From CBINFS01 sp966250015 (GTDB lineage: Bacteria > Bacteroidota > Rhodothermia > Rhodothermales > DASSAV01): DNA of 16,727 nucleotides. The notes below the pieces were generated by a model that had not been told where the DNA came from, made no database searches, and saw nothing but the letters and a program-made list of their open reading frames with translations. Positions 7,616 to 14,702 of the stretch are shown piece after piece (positions within the stretch are counted from its first letter, which is position 1; each line of letters opens with the position of its first letter). The stretch covers positions 1 to 16,727 of the forward strand of contig CBINFS010000064.1 in the NCBI GenBank assembly GCA_966250015.1, read 5' to 3'. The position numbers and the translations under genes are program-made.

Positions 7616-9694
7616 TTAGAGGCCAAGCTTGATCCCCAGGTAGAACGCACGCCCCGGACCCGGCTCGTAGAATCGCCCGCCAAATGCGTTGATGACAACG
7701 GAGGTGTTGTACGTGGTGTCCAAGGCGTTGGTTACACCGGCAAATAGGGCCAGGCGCACCCCGCCCACTTCTAAATCCTCGATGCCTCCCGTAAGGTCGA
7801 GCACGGCGTAAGCTTCGGCGTACGCGGTGTTCTCATCGTTGACGGCCATTTTCCCCGAGTACCGGCCTTCTGCGCTCACGAACCAGCCGCCCGGTCCCTC
7901 GTACGTGACGCCTGCCTCCAGGCGGTGCGGCGCAATCCCGGGCACCTCGTGGCCGTCATAAACGGCGTCTTCTACCCGGTACGAATCGAACCGGGCGTCG
8001 ACGAAGGTATAGGCGAACCGCGTCTTTAGCCCGTCCACCGGAGCCCATCCCACCCCGGCTTCGAAGCCCCGGTGAACGGCCGACCCAGCGTTCCGGAAGA
8101 ACTGCCTTCCGGGAACGTCGGGGACCTCGAACGGGATGAGCGAGTGGTCGATGGCCGCGTGAAAAGCGGCAACCTGGAAAGCAAGCGCGCCTCCTACCTG
8201 GCCTTTGGCCCCTAATTCGAACGAGAGGGTTTCCTGAGGCTCGAGCTCCGGGTTGAATCCGCCCGCTCCGGACGGGCGGTTGGCCAGCTCGGTGGTCGTA
8301 GGCGTCTCAAACGACGTCGAGACGTTGCCGTAAATGTTCAGCGCCTCGGAGAAGCTGTACGTGAAGCCGGCGGAGGGACTGAAGGCATCCATTCTGCGCG
8401 AACCGGAATCGTCCGGATCGCCGGCGTTCACAAACCGGTCGTCAGCCGCGAACTCAAAATAATCGTATCGCAATCCCCCGACAAGGAGCAGCCGGCTCGC
8501 CGGTTGGGTCGTTACCTGCGCATAGACAGCAGCGTTCCGCACCGTTTCCACCTGGTCCAGCACCAGCTCACCCCGGGCGCCTTCCAGGTTAGCGTAGTTC
8601 TGGCGGTCGTCCCGCTGGAGGTCGAGCTCGACGCCCGCCGTCCAGCGCAGATCCAGCAGCCGGCGGAGCGGGTTCGCGGCAAATCGCGCCCTGATGCCTC
8701 CGGCCAGCCGCTCCAGATCGATGATTCGGGGTGGGATCGGGTTGTCGATGCGCCGGCCAATTCCGTATCCGGAAAGCTCCAGACTGCCTGGCTTGAAATT
8801 GTGGCTCCAGCGGCCGCCGATCTGTCCCTGCCTGCCCTTTTCTCCCGTCTTCTGGACCACGTTGAAGGCATACGCGCGGGTTCGATCGATCCGAAGCAGA
8901 GAGTCCGAAAGGGCGCCCGGGTTCTGCGCGTCGTAATCGACGATGTTTGCCGTCACGTTCCAGGCGCCGCTACTGTGCTCCCGCCCGACGCGTGCGTTCA
9001 AGTAGAAGTTTTTCGACTCGTTGAACGATCGGTAGCCATCGTACGCGAGCCGTGACAGGTTGAGTGAATACCAGGTGTCTCCCTTGCGCCCGGCAGTCGT
9101 GCTTTCCATCCGGAGCATCCCGTGCCGACCGCCGGTCACCGAAAACTCCTGGCTGAACGGGACGTAGGGCGGCCGCTTGCTCTCGAGCAGGATGACGCCC
9201 CCCGCGGCGTTGCCGTAAAGGGCCGACGCCGGACCCCGGATGACCTCCGCCCGCTCGAGCGCCCTGACGTCGATGTTGTTGAGCGCGGTCTGCCCGTCGG
9301 GAAGCGTCGCCGGGATCCCGTCGAGCAGCAACCGGACGCCCCGGACGCCAAACTGGGCGCGGGCGCCGAAACCCCGGATCATCACCCGCTCACCCTGCGC
9401 GTAGTTGAACCGGTTGTCGACCTGGACGCCCGGTACGGCAAACAGCGCCTCATTCAACCCGAGCCCCGCCTTCCCGCGGCGGATTTCGTCCGGTCCGTTT
9501 ACGGCTACGGCATACGGCGCTTCGGTGAGAAGAAACGGCGTGCGGAGCGCCGTCACGACGATCGGACCGAGCGGAACAACCTCCGACGTGTCCGGCTCAA
9601 CGCCCTGGCCGATCGCGGTGTAATGCCAGAATAGCACGCAGGAAAGGCAGACGAGACGGGTGAGACTTCTTATCAAGGCAATAACTCGTTTCAA
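7616..9694 (-). CDS. TonB-dependent outer-membrane receptor (FecA-like)
   Basis: This is a 692-aa outer-membrane transporter. It has an N-terminal signal sequence (cleavage about residue 29, AIGQ), then a TonB-box-like PIVVTAL at 44-50. The plug domain spans about 55-175 (LNEALFAVPGVQVDNRFNYAQGERVMIRGFG, VRLLLDGIPATLPDGQT, ERAEVIRGPASALYGNAAGGVI), followed by a 22-strand-type beta barrel ending in an aromatic-flanked terminal strand (RAFYLGIKLGL). The plug is most like iron-chelate receptors of the FecA type, but the ligand is not certain. The only possible start is TTG at 9694: a stop codon lies two codons upstream in the same frame and no ATG occurs before the plug. No ABC transporter or sigma/anti-sigma pair lies nearby. 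Confidence 0.93.
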   Translation of the reverse strand: MKRVIALIRSLTRLVCLSCVLFWHYTAIGQGVEPDTSEVVPLGPIVVTALRTPFLLTEAPYAVAVNGPDEIRRGKAGLGLNEALFAVPGVQVDNRFNYAQGERVMIRGFGARAQFGVRGVRLLLDGIPATLPDGQTALNNIDVRALERAEVIRGPASALYGNAAGGVILLESKRPPYVPFSQEFSVTGGRHGMLRMESTTAGRKGDTWYSLNLSRLAYDGYRSFNESKNFYLNARVGREHSSGAWNVTANIVDYDAQNPGALSDSLLRIDRTRAYAFNVVQKTGEKGRQGQIGGRWSHNFKPGSLELSGYGIGRRIDNPIPPRIIDLERLAGGIRARFAANPLRRLLDLRWTAGVELDLQRDDRQNYANLEGARGELVLDQVETVRNAAVYAQVTTQPASRLLLVGGLRYDYFEFAADDRFVNAGDPDDSGSRRMDAFSPSAGFTYSFSEALNIYGNVSTSFETPTTTELANRPSGAGGFNPELEPQETLSFELGAKGQVGGALAFQVAAFHAAIDHSLIPFEVPDVPGRQFFRNAGSAVHRGFEAGVGWAPVDGLKTRFAYTFVDARFDSYRVEDAVYDGHEVPGIAPHRLEAGVTYEGPGGWFVSAEGRYSGKMAVNDENTAYAEAYAVLDLTGGIEDLEVGGVRLALFAGVTNALDTTYNTSVVINAFGGRFYEPGPGRAFYLGIKLGL

Positions 9695-9903
9695 GCATCA
9701 ACAATCAGACCATCGGCAAGGCGGTGACGTTCGTGGGAATAGCTTTTGGCCGGTGGTGTTCCCACAACGGCAGTGATATCGAAACTCGCCGCTATTGGAA
9801 AGCATGACGGTGAAGAAAGCCTTTTTAATCTTTCTTTGATGTTACGTCGCGGTGAAGGGCGGATCTTTCCGTTTCGAGATATCGAACAGATGAGACGTGT
9901 TGG

Positions 9904-9930
9904 AAAAAGGGCGACGGTTCCACCGTCGCC
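9904..9930 (-). terminator. orphan minus-strand rho-independent terminator
   Basis: GGCGACGG (9910-9917) and CCGTCGCC (9923-9930) form a perfect 8-bp stem with a 5-nt loop. Read on the minus strand the hairpin is followed by CTTTTT. No minus-strand gene lies to its right in this window, so it would end a short transcript or attenuate a leader in front of the TonB receptor gene. Confidence 0.65.
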
Positions 9931-9964
9931 TTAGCGCAATCTCAACACAACCGACCGGATCCTT

Positions 9965-10051
9965 GTAAGACGTAGATCGTGTATTTCCCTTCGTTTAACT
10001 ATGTGACATACGGGCGCACCATACTGTATCAGCGCGCACGTTACGTCTTAC
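9965..10051. repeat. long-range inverted repeat in the peptidase leader
   Basis: GTAAGACGTA (9965-9974) and TACGTCTTAC (10042-10051) are perfect reverse complements 67 nt apart, just upstream of the preferred peptidase start at 10072. It could be a leader stem or paired operator half-sites. One or two such 10-nt pairs are expected by chance in a window of this size. Confidence 0.35.
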
Positions 10052-10071
10052 CTGTCTCGATTCTCGCTTCC

Positions 10072-10773
10072 ATGGGATTCCAGATTGCCGCGCAGCCCGA
10101 CGATGTGACCTGTGGGCCTACCAGCCTTCATGCCGTCTACCGATACCTGGGATATTCCGTCGAGCTTGAAGACGTCATCCGCTCCGTCAACTATCTCGAA
10201 GAAGGCGGGACACTTGCCGCATTTCTCGGGGCCGATGCCCTCCGTCGTGGCTTCAAAACGCGGATCCATTCCTACAACCTCCGTGTCTTCGACCCGAGCT
10301 GGGCAGGCCTGGATTCTCAGGCTCTGATCGCAAAACTGCGCGAACAGCTCGTACACAAGACGGAGCCCAAACTCCGAATAACGACAGAAGCATACATCCG
10401 GTACCTCAAAGAAGGCGGCGAGATCACCTTTGCCGATCTCACGCCCGATCTTCTACGATCATACTTCGACCGTGGATTACCGGTACTGGCCGGCCTCAGC
10501 GCCACGTATCTCTATCGGAACCGCCGTGAAATACCGACTGATTCCTTCCGCACCGAGTACGACGACGTGCGGGGCGAACCAAGCGGCCACTTTGTTGTCC
10601 TCTACGGCTTCTCCGAACGGGGCGTGCTGGTCGCGGACCCCTACCGCGACCACCCCTTCAACGGCGGGCATCGTTATGAGGTCGACATTTTCCGACTCCT
10701 CAACGCCATCATGTTGGGGGTCATTACCTACGATGCAAACCTGCTTATCGTGAGTCCCAGGACCGGGTCATGA
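10072..10773 (+). CDS. papain/C39-like cysteine peptidase of a RimK-GCS2 cluster
   Basis: The 233-aa protein carries the C39-like pattern. Gln8 sits ahead of the catalytic Cys14 in QPDDVTCGPTSLHAVYRYLGY, the catalytic His173 is in SGHFVVLYGF, and Asp189 is in VADPYRDHPF. This is the Cys-His-Asp order of bacteriocin-leader-type peptidases, here without any ABC-transporter domains and without the fused N-acetyltransferase that I recall in proteobacterial relatives. There is no signal peptide, so it is likely cytosolic. The ATG at 10072 places the Q-C motif as close to the N-terminus as in C39 relatives. A GTG at 9979 would add 31 unconserved residues. Its stop overlaps the next ATG (ATGA), which couples it to the ATP-grasp gene. 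It may process the ligase product or cleave a leader. Its substrate is unknown. Confidence 0.82.
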   Translation: MGFQIAAQPDDVTCGPTSLHAVYRYLGYSVELEDVIRSVNYLEEGGTLAAFLGADALRRGFKTRIHSYNLRVFDPSWAGLDSQALIAKLREQLVHKTEPKLRITTEAYIRYLKEGGEITFADLTPDLLRSYFDRGLPVLAGLSATYLYRNRREIPTDSFRTEYDDVRGEPSGHFVVLYGFSERGVLVADPYRDHPFNGGHRYEVDIFRLLNAIMLGVITYDANLLIVSPRTGS

Positions 10774-12239
10774 AGAAGTTGATCGTTGTCGACAACCCGC
10801 GAAAAATCAAACTGGATGTCGAAGGAGCAGATATAATATCCGCCAAGAATTATCTAACCACACCTGATTACGCCCGTCTTACGAACGTGCGTGTCTTTAA
10901 CCTCTGCCGTGAGTACACCTACCTGTCCAAAGGGTACTACGTCTCCTTGCTGGCGGAAGCCAGAAAGCACAAAGTGATCCCCAACGTCAAAACCCTGCAG
11001 GATATCAAAGCTCCTGCCCTCGTGCGGGTGCTTTCGGAAGACCTCGACGATCTGATCCAACAGTCGCTGCACCGGATACGGTCGGACGAGTTTCAGCTCA
11101 GCATCTATTTCGGTGAAAACGTTGCCAAGCACTACCTGAAGCTCAGCCAGGCGTTGTATCGCCAGTTTCAGGCGCCGCTCTTGCGCGCACGATTCGTCTT
11201 TCAGAAACGCTGGATCCTGCAGGGTGTACGAGCCATTGGTATGAGCGAAATCCCCGAAGACCACCTCTCATTCCTTCAGGCGGCTGCCGTACGGTACTTC
11301 AACAAAACCCGCTACGACACTGCCCGGAACAACACGTCGGCTTACGACCTGGCCATCCTCGTGAACCCCGAGGAGCCGGTGCCCCCGTCCGACAAAAAGG
11401 CCCTCACGCGCTTCGCCGAGGCGGCCCAGAAGGAGGGCTTCAGCGTCGAGTTCATCACGCGCGACGATTACCCCCGCGTGGCGGAGTTCGACGCCCTCTT
11501 CATCCGCGAAACCACCGCGGTCAACCATCACACCTACCGTTTCGCTCGCCGGGCGCAGTCCGAGGGCCTTGCCGTGATCGACGATCCGGACTCGATCCTG
11601 CGCTGTACGAACAAAGTGTACCTTGCCGAGCTCCTCCAGCGGGCGAAGCTGCCCACGCCGAAAACGGTCATCGTACACGCCGACAACCGCAGGCAGGTGC
11701 TCTCCCAGCTCGGCCTGCCGTGCGTGCTCAAGCTCCCCGACGGATCCTCTTCCCGGGGCGTCATGAAGGCCGAGACGCCCGAGGAGTTCTACCACAAGAT
11801 AAAGGAGATGCTGTCGGCTTCCGACCTCGTCATCGCACAGGAATACATGCCGACCGACTTTGACTGGCGCATCGGCATTCTGAACGGGCAACCCCTCTTT
11901 GCCTGCAAGTACTACATGGCGAAAGGGCACTGGCAGATCTACAACTGGGGCGCCCGCCCGGCCGACAACACCGGCGCGTACGACGTGCTGCCGGTGGAAG
12001 ACGTGCCACCCACCGTCATCGAAACCGCCCTCAAGGCCGCACACCTCATCGGGAACGGGCTCTACGGTGTGGACCTGAAAGAGGTCGACGGCCAGGTATA
12101 CCTCATCGAGGTCAACGACAACCCGAGCATCGAATCGGACGTCGAAGATCGGGTGCTCGGTGAAGAGCTGTACACAACGATCATACGGACGCTCAAACAA
12201 CGCCTCGAAAAAGTGCGGGACATTCGCCATGGAGCCTGA
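10770..12239 (+). CDS. RimK-type ATP-grasp ligase with RLAN-like N-terminal domain
   Basis: The 489-aa protein has two parts. Residues 1 to about 170 match the RLAN type of region (RimK-like ATP-grasp N-terminal; KKLIVVDNPRKIK, FNLCREYTYLSKGYYVSLLAEARKHKVIPN). Residues about 190-480 form a RimK-type ATP-grasp fold: the pre-ATP-grasp segment with FIRETTAVNHHTYRFA, the ATP lysine region PCVLKLPDGSSSRGV (Lys321), AQEYMPTDFDWRIGIL, and the metal-binding LIEVNDNPSIESDVED at 445-460. Such enzymes join a carboxylate, activated as acyl-phosphate, to an amine; RimK adds glutamate to ribosomal protein S6. It overlaps the peptidase gene by 4 nt and the GCS2 gene by 11 nt, so the three are translated together. 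The substrate is not known. Confidence 0.88.
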   Translation: MKKLIVVDNPRKIKLDVEGADIISAKNYLTTPDYARLTNVRVFNLCREYTYLSKGYYVSLLAEARKHKVIPNVKTLQDIKAPALVRVLSEDLDDLIQQSLHRIRSDEFQLSIYFGENVAKHYLKLSQALYRQFQAPLLRARFVFQKRWILQGVRAIGMSEIPEDHLSFLQAAAVRYFNKTRYDTARNNTSAYDLAILVNPEEPVPPSDKKALTRFAEAAQKEGFSVEFITRDDYPRVAEFDALFIRETTAVNHHTYRFARRAQSEGLAVIDDPDSILRCTNKVYLAELLQRAKLPTPKTVIVHADNRRQVLSQLGLPCVLKLPDGSSSRGVMKAETPEEFYHKIKEMLSASDLVIAQEYMPTDFDWRIGILNGQPLFACKYYMAKGHWQIYNWGARPADNTGAYDVLPVEDVPPTVIETALKAAHLIGNGLYGVDLKEVDGQVYLIEVNDNPSIESDVEDRVLGEELYTTIIRTLKQRLEKVRDIRHGA

Positions 12240-13476
12240 CCGCCCCGCCGGACTCTTCGAGCAATACGGCGTCGAGCTCGAGTACATGGTCGTCGATCGG
12301 GACACGCTCGACGTCCGGCCTCTCGTCGACCGCCTTTTCCGTGACGTCACGGGAGCGCCCACGTCCGAGGTGGAGAACGGCCTCATAACCTGGTCGAACG
12401 AGCTCGTAAACCACGTCGTCGAGCTGAAGGTCGACAGGCCGGTCGCGACGCTCGACGGCCTGGACGTCCCGCTGCACGAGAACGTCCGCCGGGTCAACGA
12501 GGCGCTTTCGCGGTACGGAGCCATCCTGCTCCCCACCGGCGCGCATCCCTGGATGAACCCCCTGCTCGAGACGCAGCTCTGGCCGAACGAGCAGAACGAG
12601 ATCTACACCCTGTACGACCAGATATTCGACTGCCGCGGGCACGGGTGGTCGAACCTCCAGAGCACACACCTGAACCTACCCTTCCGGGACGACGACGAGT
12701 TCGGCCGCCTCCACGCCGCCATCCGGGTGCTCCTGCCCGTCATCCCCGCCCTGAGCGCGAGCACGCCGCTCCTGGATGGAGCCGTCATGCCGTTCAGAGA
12801 CGCCCGCCTCGAGACCTACCGCCACAACCAGGACCGGATTCCTTCGATCACCGGAAAGGTCGTCCCCGAAGCCGCGTTTACCGAGGCCGAGTACGAGGCG
12901 CTGATCTTCGAGCCGATGCTCCGCGACGTCGGCCCCTACGACCCGGACGGCATCCTCGACCGCCACTTCCTCAACTCGAGGGGGGCCATTGCCCGGTTCG
13001 ACCGCCATTCGATCGAGATCCGGACCATCGACATCCAGGAGTGCCCCGCCGCCGACGTCGCGATCCTCACCGGCCTGGTAGCCGTGCTCAAGCACCTCGT
13101 CGCCGGAACGTGGGTCGATCCCGCCGCGCTCCGCGAATGGAGTGAGGCCGATCTCTCGGCCATCCTGCTCGACGTCATCCGCGACGGAGAGGACGCCCTG
13201 ATCACCGATGAAGGCTACCTCAGGCTTTTTGGTGCGAAGGGTGGGCTGCGGACCGCCGGAAACCTCTGGCGTCACCTGCTGAATGAGGTCGGGAACGGCC
13301 TGCCCGAGCGCGTCACGGATTGCCTGAGCGTCATCCTCGACGAAGGCACGCTCTCGACCCGTATTCTGCGCGCGCTGGACGGCGACTGCTCGATCGAGCG
13401 GATCCGTTCGGTCTACAGACCCCTCGCCCGGTGCCTGGCCGAAAACACCCTGTTTCGGGTAGGATCACCGGCCTGA
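12229..13476 (+). CDS. GCS2-family carboxylate-amine ligase
   Basis: This 415-aa enzyme is of the glutamate-cysteine ligase family 2 (YbdK-like) within the glutamine-synthetase-like amidoligases. Landmarks are GVELEYMVVD at 14-23 (metal-binding Glu pair), ELKVDRP, LPTGAHPW, QSTHLNLPF at 144-152 (metal His) and HSIEIRTIDIQECPAADVA at 260-278. GCS2 proteins form gamma-glutamyl or related amide bonds using ATP. YbdK has only weak glutamate-cysteine ligase activity, so the true product here is open. The ATG at 12229 lies inside the end of the ATP-grasp gene (11-nt overlap) and replaces an earlier in-frame start at 12160 whose residues are not family-like. Its 3' end overlaps the convergent radical SAM gene by 12 nt. 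Confidence 0.88.
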   Translation: MEPDRPAGLFEQYGVELEYMVVDRDTLDVRPLVDRLFRDVTGAPTSEVENGLITWSNELVNHVVELKVDRPVATLDGLDVPLHENVRRVNEALSRYGAILLPTGAHPWMNPLLETQLWPNEQNEIYTLYDQIFDCRGHGWSNLQSTHLNLPFRDDDEFGRLHAAIRVLLPVIPALSASTPLLDGAVMPFRDARLETYRHNQDRIPSITGKVVPEAAFTEAEYEALIFEPMLRDVGPYDPDGILDRHFLNSRGAIARFDRHSIEIRTIDIQECPAADVAILTGLVAVLKHLVAGTWVDPAALREWSEADLSAILLDVIRDGEDALITDEGYLRLFGAKGGLRTAGNLWRHLLNEVGNGLPERVTDCLSVILDEGTLSTRILRALDGDCSIERIRSVYRPLARCLAENTLFRVGSPA

Positions 13477-14550
13477 TTCGGGCCCGAACAGGTCGAGCTG
13501 CGGCCCCGGATCGCGTCGGAAATGATGGGTGGCGAGGGGCACCTGCTTCCGGCCGATCCCGAGCTTTTTGCACGTGATCTTGAACAGCCTGTCGATCGTC
13601 TCCGCCCATTCTCCACGGCCTCGCATTCGCAGGACGAACTCCGACTCGTTCAGGCGTCCGCCGTGCAGCTCCAGAAGGCGCCGCACGATCTTGTCCGCCC
13701 GGTCAGGGAAGTTCCGGTGCAGCCAGTCCACGAAGAGCACCTTTACGACCAGCGGCAGCCGGACGATCTGATAGTAGGCCGACGTCGCCCCGCTCGCGGC
13801 CGCCTGCTTCAGGATTGCAGGCATCTCCTCGTCGGTCAGGCCGGGAATGACCGGCGCCACGTTGACGCCAACCGGGATGCCCGCGCCGGCAAGCTGCTCG
13901 ATCGTTTTGAGCCGGAGCTCCGGGCGCGCCGTCCGGGGCTCCATCACGGCCGTGATCGACGGGTCGAGCGTGGTGATCGACACCGTCACCCTCACCAGGT
14001 TCATCGCCGCCAGCTCCGTCAGCAGGTCGAGGTCGCGCAGGACGAGCCGGTTCTTCGTGACCACCGAGACGGGATTCCGGTACTTCAGAAAGACCTCCAG
14101 GCATCGCCTCGTCAGCCCCAACCGCCGCTCGACCGGCTGGTAGGGATCGGTGTTGCCGGAGAGCGCCACCAGTTGCGGCTCCCACGACGCACGCCTGAAC
14201 GTCTGCTCCAGCAGCTCCGGCGCATCTTCCTTTACGAGGATCCGCGTCTCGAAGTCGAGCCCCGCCGAGAACCCGAGGTATTCGTGCGAGGGGCGGGCGT
14301 AACAGTAGATGCATCCGTGCTCGCACCCACGGTACGGATTCAGGCTGTAGGTGAAGGGGATGTCCGGGCTGTCGTTACGGGCCAGCGCCGACCTGGACGA
14401 GTCGCGGAAGAACAGCGTCGGCACCTGGCGGAGCGAATCGTCGTCGAGCGCAGACGGGTCCTCGACCACGTGGAGGCGATCGAAACGCGTGGCGGGGTTC
14501 GTAGCCGCAGCGCGCCCCCGACGGGCTGGCATGTTCGAAAACTCTTCCAT
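13465..14550 (-). CDS. PA0069-type radical SAM protein
   Basis: This is a 361-aa radical SAM enzyme related to the spore-photoproduct-lyase branch. The [4Fe-4S] motif is C-x3-C-x2-C in GCEHGCIYCYARP, cysteines 76, 80 and 83. Further family segments are NPYRGC, LVALSGNTDPYQPVERRLGLTR, VVTKNRLVLRDLDLL, VSITTLDPSITAVMEPRT and NVAPVIPGLTDEEM. The N-terminus (RRGRAAATNPATRF) matches the RGR-x-NP-x-RF entry common in this family. The reaction of PA0069-type proteins is not known. The ATG at 14550 has an AGGTGG a few bases upstream. A GTG at 14562 and an ATG at 14532 are alternatives. Its last 12 nt overlap the GCS2 gene tail-to-tail, and it is divergent from plsC. Whether it belongs with the ligase cluster is unclear, because it lies on the opposite strand. 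Confidence 0.88.
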   Translation of the reverse strand: MEEFSNMPARRGRAAATNPATRFDRLHVVEDPSALDDDSLRQVPTLFFRDSSRSALARNDSPDIPFTYSLNPYRGCEHGCIYCYARPSHEYLGFSAGLDFETRILVKEDAPELLEQTFRRASWEPQLVALSGNTDPYQPVERRLGLTRRCLEVFLKYRNPVSVVTKNRLVLRDLDLLTELAAMNLVRVTVSITTLDPSITAVMEPRTARPELRLKTIEQLAGAGIPVGVNVAPVIPGLTDEEMPAILKQAAASGATSAYYQIVRLPLVVKVLFVDWLHRNFPDRADKIVRRLLELHGGRLNESEFVLRMRGRGEWAETIDRLFKITCKKLGIGRKQVPLATHHFRRDPGPQLDLFGPESGR

Positions 14551-14702
14551 CCGGGCATCCACCTGGTACAGACACCCTGTTCGAACGAAATTGCCCCGGC
14601 TACGATCCTGCCTTCCCGTACTTCCGACAAATTGACTAACTTTATCTTGAATTCAGAACGGAGCGCCCGGGGCGGCGTTCTTTTCTCTATCAACAAAAAC
14701 GG

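Larger units (their letters stand above)
9695..10071. other. 377-bp intergenic region with several structures
   Basis: This is the divergent gap between the TonB receptor (-) and the peptidase (+). It contains an inverted repeat GTGGGAA/TTCCCAC (9733-9739 with 9759-9765), two direct copies of GATATCGAA (9775-9783 and 9878-9886), the second within TTCGAGATATCGAA, a minus-strand terminator hairpin (9904-9930) and a 10-nt inverted repeat (9965-10051). I compared the minus strand with cobalamin and TPP riboswitch cores and found no match. No credible gene is seen. Confidence 0.6.

Noticed and set aside
9695..9930. Cobalamin or TPP riboswitch before the TonB receptor
   Set aside because: The minus strand lacks the conserved B12-box and GCCACTG elements and the TPP CUGAGA core.
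9746..9934. 62-aa open frame on the plus strand before the peptidase, considered as a precursor peptide
   Set aside because: It has a TTG start with no ribosome-binding site, no leader-like or repetitive features, and its end is encoded by the terminator hairpin.
9979..10071. N-terminal extension of the peptidase from a GTG start
   Set aside because: The extra 31 residues show no conservation pattern I recognise. The ATG at 10072 puts the catalytic Q/C motif at the position usual for C39-like proteins. The longer form remains possible.
11268..12536. 422-aa open frame on the minus strand
   Set aside because: It lies opposite the ATP-grasp and GCS2 genes, has the low-complexity composition of an antisense frame in GC-rich DNA, and shows no family motifs.
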